Shown piece by piece: positions 20,701-27,869 of a stretch of 36,668 bases of DNA (position 1 is its first letter; each line of letters starts with the position of its first letter). The translations under genes and the position numbers were made by a program. Origin of the DNA: Flavobacteriia bacterium (GTDB taxonomy: Bacteria; Bacteroidota; Bacteroidia; Flavobacteriales_D; Crocinitomicaceae). Below the pieces are notes generated by a model. That model ran no database searches and had not been told where the DNA came from. It was given only the letters and a program-made list of their open reading frames with translations. The stretch covers positions 1 through 36,668 of the forward strand of contig CANGOF010000014.1 of NCBI GenBank assembly GCA_947455515.1, given 5' to 3'.

Positions 20701-20833
20701 GTTCTGCATGTTTTTGAAGGTTTTTGAAAATTTTATGTTCCAGATCATTTCCTTCAGCAGTATCTAGGGAATTAAGTTTATCAAATTCACCGTTCAACAA
20801 TACTTCTGATAATTCAAGTAGTTTTTCTAACAT
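17750..20833 (-). CDS. Soluble multi-PAS hybrid histidine kinase with C-terminal REC
   Basis: Several PAS/PAC motifs, H-box FLANMSHEIRTPMNSILG, G2 GGTGLGLSI, REC LVLMDIQMPEMDG...SKPF. No clear TM and no Hpt. Confidence 0.92.
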   Translation of the reverse strand: MLEKLLELSEVLLNGEFDKLNSLDTAEGNDLEHKIFKNLQKHAEQLQNQTYYLNNSQLDLMLETITSYVKHDFNHTIPLSDKFDSFDTIATGINILGEELGSTFLSKEEHLASLNALSYVVWSSNIEFTEIYFVNNKVKEIFGLDPNQLVEFPNLWVDIIHPEDKKLVENAFDAFLISGDFNIEYRIIHQESNEILWINDIANFLTREDGTRYRILGSCKDITDKKHFEIENKLNQTRLEEAQRISKVGNWELDFKTSNLFWSKEHYDIFEIAYDTPNEILYDVYRSKIHPEDFLKLDPLVEKTINTGQPFEFNHRVLLSNNQEKHIRGLGNATIGLSGEIVGIKGTAQDISIEKKQEKQLNDALIKLDSIVNSTEYAIVATDLEGTIVLFNHGAEKLLGYSSDEVLYKINPSIFHLESEMIARTKELSEELGYPVTLGLETFHAKASKTGIPDSREWTYVRKDGSHLLVSLSVNTVLDIDGNVQGYLGISKDISKEKEQEENLKNALKSVQDYKTALNQIAIVSISDVQGNIIFANEMFSRVSGYSEAELIGKNHRILKSDKNPPTIFEELWESISSGKTWRGELCNVNKFGEYYWVDTLIVPFLDHQGKPSQYFSIRYEITEKKEQERLQLNNIELQKDKELAEQKTRVKERFLANMSHEIRTPMNSILGLSNLMEKVGTLNPKQMDYMKTIKLNSKNLLNIINDILDISKIEEGKLEIEKVNFDIKELVHNVSKSLHLVAYKKKIELKSTIEEEIPSLLLGDSTRLNQVLLNLTNNAIKFTHEGNVQLNLKLVSKDENQVRIKFEIKDTGIGIEADKIGSIFDPFSQEKSSTTRLYGGTGLGLSISNQIIKALHSEIHVESEPNVGSTFYFELNFQLAAAKAQQTNFEIPLQITELIGKYRILLVEDNPFNQMVAEDTLKDWHGELQIDIAENGIIALEKLQQNSYDLVLMDIQMPEMDGHEATQKARNEYGIRIPILAMTAQATPSEIEACIQSGMNDYISKPFKEEDLFSKITYWLQTDFLK

Positions 20834-20986
20834 AGCTATCGATTCAAACGGAGTCTAAGCTCCACTTTTTTCATGTAAATGTATAAATATTCTACAAAAT
20901 TAAGTACGTAAAATCAACTACTATACGTAAATGTGTTATACATCCCCGCTGCCACCGCTGTCATCGTCGCCGCCTCCGTCGACTGA

Positions 20987-21025
20987 GGTTCTCGAAGGCA
21001 GGCTCTCGAAGGCAGGTTCTCGAAG
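20987..21025. repeat. Short 14-nt direct repeat, about 2.8 copies
   Basis: GGTTCTCGAAGGCA, GGCTCTCGAAGGCA, GGTTCTCGAAG between divergent genes, preceded by a GC-rich stretch. Confidence 0.7.
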
Positions 21026-21163
21026 TTGAATATCTATAAATGAAAAACAATAATTCATTTTAAGTGAATTGACTCATAAAATAGTAGTTACATTTTTATA
21101 CTTTTGTTTTTTTTGTCTAAAATATCTGAAAGCGCTAACTAAAAAAACAATTAATTCAATTGA

Positions 21164-21922
21164 ATGTATAAATTTTTAATTTTCCCTTTGTTATTCGTTT
21201 GTTTGAATAGTTTTGGTCAAGATGCTCCAGTCATTTTTGATCGTCCAGGAGTTTCAGACAGTCCATACATCGTAGATTCAAATCGTTGGATTGTAGAGTC
21301 AGGGATCAGTTTTTCGGATCAATCAGATGTTTCTAGCGTACTTACCCCAAATATTATGCTTAGAAAACACCTTGGATTTAAAACGGAACTTAGGGCTACC
21401 TATAACTATTCCCCGCAAATGATGGGTATGATGAATAAAAACCAAGACCTAGGTTTTGATTTTATTGCGTTGGGCTTCAAACGTAAATTATGGGTTGAAA
21501 AATCAGGTTTACCAGAAGCGAGTATGATTATTAATTCATTTTATCCTACACAACGCCTTGCTTCATTTAAACAAAATGACATTTATAACTTAGAAGTTTG
21601 TTTTCAATTTCAAAGCCATTTCTCCGATTATTTCGCCTTGAATTACAACGTTGGTACGATTTTTACGAATCAATACAAAAAAGGAATTGTAAATTATTCC
21701 TTGTGTGCTACGGGTTTGATTCACAAAAATATAGAAGCCTTTGTAGAAGGTTTTGGATATAGCGCTACGAATGAACTCGCTGAATTTGGCTACGATGCAG
21801 GAATCATATTTTACCCCAATCGCTGGTCGCAGATCGATGTGTCTGTTGTCAATAATCGACTATATACAACGACCTATTCTGGTGTATTCTTGGGGTATTC
21901 ATTTAGTATAAACACTAAATAA
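21164..21922 (+). CDS. Outer-membrane/transporter-like protein (Phenol_MetA_deg-like)
   Basis: Signal peptide, then FDRPGVSDSPYIVDSNRWIVESGISF...LTPNIMLRKHLGFKTELRATYNYSP; beta-barrel-like. Confidence 0.6.
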   Translation: MYKFLIFPLLFVCLNSFGQDAPVIFDRPGVSDSPYIVDSNRWIVESGISFSDQSDVSSVLTPNIMLRKHLGFKTELRATYNYSPQMMGMMNKNQDLGFDFIALGFKRKLWVEKSGLPEASMIINSFYPTQRLASFKQNDIYNLEVCFQFQSHFSDYFALNYNVGTIFTNQYKKGIVNYSLCATGLIHKNIEAFVEGFGYSATNELAEFGYDAGIIFYPNRWSQIDVSVVNNRLYTTTYSGVFLGYSFSINTK

Positions 21923-21994
21923 AAAATAAATACGTTATTTAACTTATATAGTTTAGAGTATTATTGGTAAATTTGTATACCAAAACTAAATTAT

Positions 21995-23038
21995 ATGAAA
22001 AAAATTACATTGTTAGTGCTTTCCGTTCTTTCACTTTCAGGGTGGATGAACGCACAGGAAACAACCTTTAAAGGATTTGCAAACATTGATTACAATGCTG
22101 CCAATCACGGAAAAAATAATTTTATTTTAGGGGAATACGATCAATACATCACCTCCAAAATAACGGATCGTATCTCTTTCTTAGGAGAAGCAGTAATGGC
22201 GCACGATGGGACAAGCTTCGGTGTAGATGTGGAACGTATCATTATTAAATATGAAATCCAAGATTATTTCTACATCCGTGCAGGTAAATTTCACGCTCCA
22301 CTAGGATTTTGGAATAATGCATACCACCACGGAACGGTAATTCAACCAACTATTTCTAGACCACTTGCGGTTCGTTATGAAGACGATGGTGGGTTATTAC
22401 AAATCCACGAAACTGGTTTCTGGTTAGCAGGAGATAATATTGGTAAACTTGGATTCGGATACGATTTAGTTGTATCCAATGGTATTGGTTCTACACCAGT
22501 TACGGATAATAACTCTTCCAAAGCAATTACTACAACTTTGCGTTTCAATCCTATTGAAAATTTAAAGTTTGGAGTTACTGGATATTTTGATAACATTGCT
22601 TCTAGTGTACAAAGTATTGCAGAAGGTGGCTTAGGCTTTACTTCAAATCCTGTAGGTCGTGATTTAACACACCAAAATCTTTCTGGGTTCGTTTCTTTTA
22701 ACAACAACAAATTGCAAGTAATCGGTGAATACTACAACATTCAAAATAAAAACACTGAATTAGGAACCAAAACTACTCAAGCTGGGTTCTTATATGCTGG
22801 ATATAAGTTGTTTGGTGAATTAACGCCGTATGCACGTTATGATTTTATTAATACGCAAGCAGGAGATGTATATTACTCGAACCAACAAACAAGTATGATC
22901 ACTGGTGGTTTACGTTATGATTTCGCTTTCAATGCAAACGTAAAATTAGAATATAGCCACTACGACGCTAAGAATTTGAATGCAGGATCTTCTGTTATTA
23001 CAGATAATGTTAGACTACAATATTCAATTGGTTTTTAA
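21995..23038 (+). CDS. Outer-membrane porin-like beta-barrel protein
   Basis: Signal peptide MKKITLLVLSVLSLSGWMNAQ; FYIRAGKFHAPLGFWNNAYHHG...; alternating beta-strands; C-terminal aromatic residue (YSIGF). Confidence 0.7.
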   Translation: MKKITLLVLSVLSLSGWMNAQETTFKGFANIDYNAANHGKNNFILGEYDQYITSKITDRISFLGEAVMAHDGTSFGVDVERIIIKYEIQDYFYIRAGKFHAPLGFWNNAYHHGTVIQPTISRPLAVRYEDDGGLLQIHETGFWLAGDNIGKLGFGYDLVVSNGIGSTPVTDNNSSKAITTTLRFNPIENLKFGVTGYFDNIASSVQSIAEGGLGFTSNPVGRDLTHQNLSGFVSFNNNKLQVIGEYYNIQNKNTELGTKTTQAGFLYAGYKLFGELTPYARYDFINTQAGDVYYSNQQTSMITGGLRYDFAFNANVKLEYSHYDAKNLNAGSSVITDNVRLQYSIGF

Positions 23039-23067
23039 TCGTATTTATTTAATCATAAAATAATATC

Positions 23068-23517
23068 ATGAAAAAAATATTCTCTAAATTAACAAGTATA
23101 GCGCTATTAGCAGTTTCTCTGCTTTTAATGTCGGCAGCAAATGAAACCCAATTATCTGCGGTAGTCAATGACTCAGTGTCTGAAACAGAAGTTTCTTATG
23201 CCTACCTTAAATCCATTTTCAAAGCGCAAAAAACACGTTGGAAAGATGGTTCTAAAATTACTTTAGTAATGTTAAAACCAGAATCTGCTGGTGGGGCACT
23301 GATGTGTTCTAAAGTGTTTGGTCAATCTGCAAGTGATGTAAATAAATTTTACATGGCTTTAGTATTTCAAGGACAAATCACAGCTCCGAAATTTTGTAAT
23401 TCAGATGACGAATTAAAAGCGTATGTGAAAAATACGAAAGGCGCAATTGGTTTATTGCCAGCTAAAGATGCTGCAGGAGCTAAAACAATTAAAGTAGACG
23501 GTAACGTTGCATTTTAA
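23068..23517 (+). CDS. Small PstS-like phosphate-ABC substrate-binding-like periplasmic protein
   Basis: Signal peptide; ETEVSYAYLKSIFKAQKTRWKDGSKITLVMLKPESAGGALMCSKVFGQSASDVNKFYMALVFQG...TKGAIGLLPA resembles the short PBP_like family. Confidence 0.75.
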   Translation: MKKIFSKLTSIALLAVSLLLMSAANETQLSAVVNDSVSETEVSYAYLKSIFKAQKTRWKDGSKITLVMLKPESAGGALMCSKVFGQSASDVNKFYMALVFQGQITAPKFCNSDDELKAYVKNTKGAIGLLPAKDAAGAKTIKVDGNVAF

Positions 23518-23543
23518 GCTAAAATAATAATATTGATAAAAGG

Positions 23544-23573
23544 GCTGTTTCATTTTTTGAAACAGCTTTTTTT
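23544..23573 (+). terminator. Rho-independent terminator
   Basis: GCTGTTTCA-TTTTT-TGAAACAGC followed by a T-tract. Confidence 0.8.
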
Positions 23574-23696
23574 ATTCCCTATAAATGAGGATAATATATT
23601 CGTATAATTCAATATATTTTAAGTTTATTGACGTATAATAAAATTATTTTATATATTTTTAGATGCGAATTATTTTTAAAACAAAAACAACGTATT

Positions 23697-26249
23697 ATGG
23701 AGGTAGATAACACCGAAAAAAAAACCAAGAAATCCATTGGTTTAAAAAAGAAAAAAATAGGAAGTAAGTTAGCAATTATATTGATTATCAATTCACTTAC
23801 TATTTTTTTACTTGGGTTAGTGTCTTTTTATGGCTTACAAAAACTATTGTCTTCCAACGAACAAATTTTTGTTAATTCTAAAGTGTTAAACACACAATTA
23901 GAGTTAGAAAAAGAAAAAGATAATATCAACGGTGATATCTACGTTGGGGTATTATTAAATAAAAGTGATGAAACAGAAGTGAAACGCTACAAAGCGAATT
24001 TTTATAACCACATAAATTCCTTTAAAAAGCATTTATTTATTCTGGAAAAAAACAAAAAATCTACTTTCGTTAAAGAAATAAAAAAGAATATTCCAGATCT
24101 TCACGAGTTTAGTAAGTTGAGTGTAGACTTGGTGCAAGCTACCTTAAACCAAGACATGAGTGCTTTTGAGTTGTTACCATTGTACAAAGAAAAGTATGAA
24201 GTAATCACTGTCTCAGCGAAAAAATTATCAGAAAAATTATCCAAAGAATCTGATTTATTAGCAAAAGAAAATAAATTTACTTCCATTCAGATTTCAGGAT
24301 TTATCGTAGGATTCAGTATTATCGCATTGCTTATTGCTGTACTTATAAGCATGTATATTAATCGTTTAATTAAAGGTTCGGTTTCATTTATCCAAAAAAT
24401 GATTTCTAACCTATTAGTTGGTGAGTTAGAAGTGGAAGAAGATTCAAAACAAGTAAATCAAGAAGATTCAAACGATGAATTAGTGAAAATTGGCTATTCG
24501 TTAAATGATTACATGCATTCTTTAAAAAACACAGCAGATTATGCTCGTGAAATTGGAAAAGGGAATTTTGAACTATCCTATGCTCCTTTAAGTGAAAAAG
24601 ATGAATTAGGATTGTCGTTAATGGAAATGAAAGCAAGTTTAGAAAAAATTGCGGATGAAGATAAAAAACGTAACTGGGCAACAGAAGGACTCGCTAAGTT
24701 CGGTGAAATTTTACGTAACAATAACGATGGTCTAAGTATTCTTGGAGACAACATCATCTCAAACTTAGTAAGATACCTTGGTGCAAACCAAGGAGGTTTA
24801 TTCGTAGTGAATGATAACGATACAAACGATAAGCACCTTGAATTAATTGCTTGTTATGCTTGGAACAAAAAGAAGTACATCAACATGCGTGTCGACGAAG
24901 GGGAGGGATTAGTTGGTCAGGCATGGCAAGAAAATGACACACTATTCATCACAGATGTTCCAGAAGATTATGTGAAAATTACTTCTGGTCTTGGAGATGC
25001 AAATCCAAAATCATTTCTGATAGTTCCGTTAGCTGTGAATGATGAAATTTTTGGAGTTGTTGAAATAGCAGCTTTCTTTGAATTTGAGCAATATCACATT
25101 GATTTTGTAAACAAATTAGCAGAAAGTATCGCTTCTACTTTATCTACAGCGAAAACCAATGAACGCACAAAAATCTTGTTAGAGCAATCACAACAACAAA
25201 CAGAAGAAATGCGTGCGCAAGAAGAGGAAATGCGTCAAAACATGGAAGAGATGCAAGCGACACAAGAAGAGATGGAGCGCAAAGAAGGGGAGATGACGCG
25301 TATGGTGGAGCAAATGCAACAACAAGAAGAGGAAATGCGTCAAAACATGGAAGAAATGGAGGCTACGCAAGAGGAGATGGAAAAACAAAATGCCATTATT
25401 GCAGATAAAGCAGCAGAATCAAATGGAATTTTAGATGGTATCAATGCAACCATGGCAACGGTAGAATTTACACCACAAGGAATCGTTACTACAGCAAATG
25501 CAAACTTCTTAAATACAATGAAAACAGAGTTGCAAGAAGTGAGTGGTATGCCGCATAGTGGGTTTGTACCTGCTGAAATTCTTAATTCGGTTGAATACAA
25601 AACATTCTGGTCTGATTTAGCTGCTGGAAAAGACAAAAAAGGAATCTTTAAACGTATCAATGCTGCAGGTGAAATAGTTTGGTTAGATGCGATTTACAAT
25701 CCAATCAAAAATGCGGAGGGCAAAGTAGTGAAAGTGGTAAAATTTGCTACAGACATAACTGAAAAACGAGAAATGGAGGCGCAGTCCAAAGCACAAAATG
25801 ATATTATCAATGATATTGCGATTGTATCCAAAACAGATTTAAAAGGAAACATCACCTATGTGAATGAAGAATTCTTAAAATGGTCTAAATATACTTTAGA
25901 GGAAGTCATGGGTAAAAACCACAGAATGCTTAAATCTGGAGACCAGGAAGATAAGATTTTTGTAGATATGTGGAAAACAATTTCTTCTGGAAAAATATTC
26001 CGCGGTGAAATTAAAAACAAAGCCAAGGACGGATCATTCTATTGGGTAGATGCAATCATAGCTCCAATTTTAGATGAAAATGGAAAACCAAAAGAATACA
26101 TTGCGCAGCGTTTTGTGATTAATGATGTTATCGAACAAAAAGAGCGCGATTATGCCACTAAAAAACTATACGAAGGAGAAATTAATACCATGTATGACAA
26201 ATGGTATAATCAATTGAAGCGTATGGAAAAAAATATTAATTCTAAATAA
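23697..26249 (+). CDS. Output-less receptor A: 4HB-like sensor, TM, HAMP-like, GAF, Met-rich coiled coil, two PAS
   Basis: TM helices flank a helical periplasmic segment. GAF (NQGGLFVVND...GEGLVGQAWQENDTLFITDVP), repeated EEEMRQNMEEMQATQEEMER, two PAS. No HisKA, HATPase, GGDEF or MCP signalling hairpin. ATG 23697 (MEVDNTEKK) preferred over track start 23628. Confidence 0.85.
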   Translation: MEVDNTEKKTKKSIGLKKKKIGSKLAIILIINSLTIFLLGLVSFYGLQKLLSSNEQIFVNSKVLNTQLELEKEKDNINGDIYVGVLLNKSDETEVKRYKANFYNHINSFKKHLFILEKNKKSTFVKEIKKNIPDLHEFSKLSVDLVQATLNQDMSAFELLPLYKEKYEVITVSAKKLSEKLSKESDLLAKENKFTSIQISGFIVGFSIIALLIAVLISMYINRLIKGSVSFIQKMISNLLVGELEVEEDSKQVNQEDSNDELVKIGYSLNDYMHSLKNTADYAREIGKGNFELSYAPLSEKDELGLSLMEMKASLEKIADEDKKRNWATEGLAKFGEILRNNNDGLSILGDNIISNLVRYLGANQGGLFVVNDNDTNDKHLELIACYAWNKKKYINMRVDEGEGLVGQAWQENDTLFITDVPEDYVKITSGLGDANPKSFLIVPLAVNDEIFGVVEIAAFFEFEQYHIDFVNKLAESIASTLSTAKTNERTKILLEQSQQQTEEMRAQEEEMRQNMEEMQATQEEMERKEGEMTRMVEQMQQQEEEMRQNMEEMEATQEEMEKQNAIIADKAAESNGILDGINATMATVEFTPQGIVTTANANFLNTMKTELQEVSGMPHSGFVPAEILNSVEYKTFWSDLAAGKDKKGIFKRINAAGEIVWLDAIYNPIKNAEGKVVKVVKFATDITEKREMEAQSKAQNDIINDIAIVSKTDLKGNITYVNEEFLKWSKYTLEEVMGKNHRMLKSGDQEDKIFVDMWKTISSGKIFRGEIKNKAKDGSFYWVDAIIAPILDENGKPKEYIAQRFVINDVIEQKERDYATKKLYEGEINTMYDKWYNQLKRMEKNINSK

Positions 26250-26257
26250 GCACAGCC

Positions 26258-26608
26258 ATGGTACTTGATTTTTTTATAGCAAAGCAAAAACATAGAATGT
26301 GGATGATCAACATGAAAGCATATTTGCTGAATGTAGAAGATTTTAAAGCGGAAAATGTTGCTAAACATACGGATTGTGATCTTGGAAAATGGATTTATGG
26401 CTATGCAATTAACGCATTTAAAGGAAATAGTCATTTTGATGAATTAGAAAAAATTCACCAAGAATTACATAAAACAATTGTAAACATTATTCAATTAAAA
26501 GAAGCTGGAAGCCTCGAAGAAGCGAACCAATCGTTCACAAGCTTAGAAGAAATTTCCGGAAAAATATTACAACTATTAGATATTCTAGAACTAGAATCCG
26601 CAGCGTAA
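26258..26608 (+). CDS. Standalone CZB (chemoreceptor zinc-binding) domain protein
   Basis: KHRMW...DCDLGKWIYG...HFDELEKIHQELHK matches the CZB 3His/1Cys pattern. Starts 8 nt after receptor A. Confidence 0.85.
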   Translation: MVLDFFIAKQKHRMWMINMKAYLLNVEDFKAENVAKHTDCDLGKWIYGYAINAFKGNSHFDELEKIHQELHKTIVNIIQLKEAGSLEEANQSFTSLEEISGKILQLLDILELESAA

Positions 26609-26632
26609 TAGTATAAATCCAATTATGTTACA

Positions 26633-26660
26633 AACCGACCTCTCAAAGGTCGGTTTTTTT
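26633..26660 (+). terminator. Rho-independent terminator
   Basis: AACCGACCT-CTCAA-AGGTCGGTT followed by a T-tract. Confidence 0.85.
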
Positions 26661-26765
26661 GTCTCCCCATCTCCCTGCCTCCCTACCTCCCCATCTCCCT
26701 ACCTCCCCATCTCCCTACCTCCCCATCTCCCTGCCTCCCTGCCTCCCCATCCGTCCCCCCCTGAC
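26661..26765. repeat. Polypyrimidine 16-nt-type tandem repeat (CTCCCTACCTCCCCAT)
   Basis: Repeated CTCCCTRCCTCCCCAT. The complementary strand has regularly spaced GGG/GGGG runs. Confidence 0.85.
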
Positions 26766-26835
26766 CCCAGCGGGGTCACACATCGCTAGCCATGCAATGG
26801 CGACGCGTTCCGACTCCAGAGGAGTCGTACATCGC
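26763..26835. repeat. Composite REP-like element, left of the transposase
   Basis: GACCCCAGCGGGGTC-ACACATCGCTA-GCCATGCAATGGC-GACGCGTTCC-GACTCCAGAGGAGTC-GTACATCGCT. Confidence 0.85.
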
Positions 26836-26839
26836 TGTA

Positions 26840-27316
26840 TCACACATTGCTTGACCCTATTCCCCCATCAAACAAATATTTTTCATCATATTCCACCGCA
26901 TTTTGTTCTAACATTCCTACATATTCCTCTCCAAAACTTTGCCTAGCATGATGATCTTTCTGATTCAACACATACTTTATCACCCTCTCCACATGTGAAT
27001 TACTGTAAGAAAATGCTCCAAACCCTTCTTGCCATTGAAATTTATGAGGCAGCAAATTAGTCTCGTTAATATAATTCGTCGAATACTTTTTTACCTCTCG
27101 TACCAAATCAGATAAATTACAGGTTGGTTTCATCCCAATGAAAATATGAATATGATCTTCAACACCATTTATTGCCAGTAATTTTTGTCCTTTTTGTTGA
27201 ATAATTCCAGTAATTATTTTGAAAACCTGACCTTCAAAATGAGGTAAAATACAAGCTTGTCTATACTTTACTGCGAAAACTACTTGAATGTGAATTTGAG
27301 AATACGTGTTTGCCAT
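26840..27316 (-). mobile_element. Y1 (HUH, IS200-like / RAYT-like) transposase gene
   Basis: VEDHIHIFIGMKP (HUH motif) and VIKYVLNQKDHHARQSF (catalytic Tyr helix); 158 aa; intact ORF lying between REP-like arrays. Confidence 0.88.
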
Positions 27317-27420
27317 TTTTACTTGTTTTTTTGTTAATTCTCTATTGAATTTAAGAAATAAAAGGATCTAAATCCAAATAATTGCACTCGTTTTTTTACT
27401 AAAAAATGCTTTTTTCTCTC

Positions 27421-27644
27421 CTTCCCTTCCATCCCTTGACCCCAGCTGGATCAAACATCGCTTCCCTTTCATCCCTTGACCCCAGCTGGACCCACACATC
27501 GCTTCCCTTTCATCCCTTGACCCCAGCTGGACCCACACATCGCTTCCCTATCATCCCCTTCCACCCCTTGACCCCAGCTGGACCCACACATCGCTTCCCT
27601 TTCATCCCCCTTCCATCCCTTGACTCCAGCGGAGTCACACATCG
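27421..27644. repeat. Five-unit minisatellite carrying REP-like cores
   Basis: Units of 40, 41, 41, 51 and 51 nt: CTTCCCTTTCATCCCTTGACCCCAGCTGGACCCACACATCG. The last unit carries GACTCCAGCGGAGTC. Confidence 0.88.
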
Positions 27645-27748
27645 CTAGCCATGCAATGGCGACGCGTTCCGACCCCAGAGGGGTCGCATATTGCTTGCCA
27701 TGGCAAGCAATTATTTAACACCGACTCCAGAGGAGTCGTACATCGCTA
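27622..27748. repeat. Composite REP-like element, right of the transposase
   Basis: GACTCCAGCGGAGTC-ACACATCGCTA-GCCATGCAATGGC-GACGCGTTCC-GACCCCAGAGGGGTC-GCATATT-GCTTGCCATGGCAAGC...GACTCCAGAGGAGTC-GTACATCGCT. Positions 27634-27672 are identical to 26775-26813. Confidence 0.87.
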
Positions 27749-27869
27749 AATCCCTACGCTATTTTGCTTATAGTAATATTTTTTTACTAAGTGATTCGTC
27801 TATTTTTTTTAATGATTTTGCGCATTTTTTATTGATTAACAATGAATTAAATTTGTAAAAAATGATTTT

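Noticed and set aside
21099-21106. Bacteroidetes -7 type element TACTTTTG (also TAAATTTG at 21968, 27848, 35694)
   Set aside because: Matches TAnnTTTG, but a properly spaced -33 element was not clear at these sites, and the motif is frequent in AT-rich DNA.
25188-25388. Antisense ORFs opposite the coiled-coil regions (also 29283-29495, 24406-24681)
   Set aside because: Leu/His/Phe-rich products are the mirror of the E/M/Q-rich coding strand; sense genes are convincing.
26659-26946. ORF of 95 aa (MSPHLPASLPPHLPTSPSPYLP...)
   Set aside because: Low-complexity translation of the polypyrimidine repeat and REP element; overlaps the transposase on the other strand.
27406-27648. ORF of 80 aa (FHPLTPAGPTHRFP repeats)
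   Set aside because: Translation of the minisatellite; no independent coding support.
27421-27748. CRISPR array
   Set aside because: Repeats are tandem and palindromic without unique spacers of constant length, and no cas genes are nearby.
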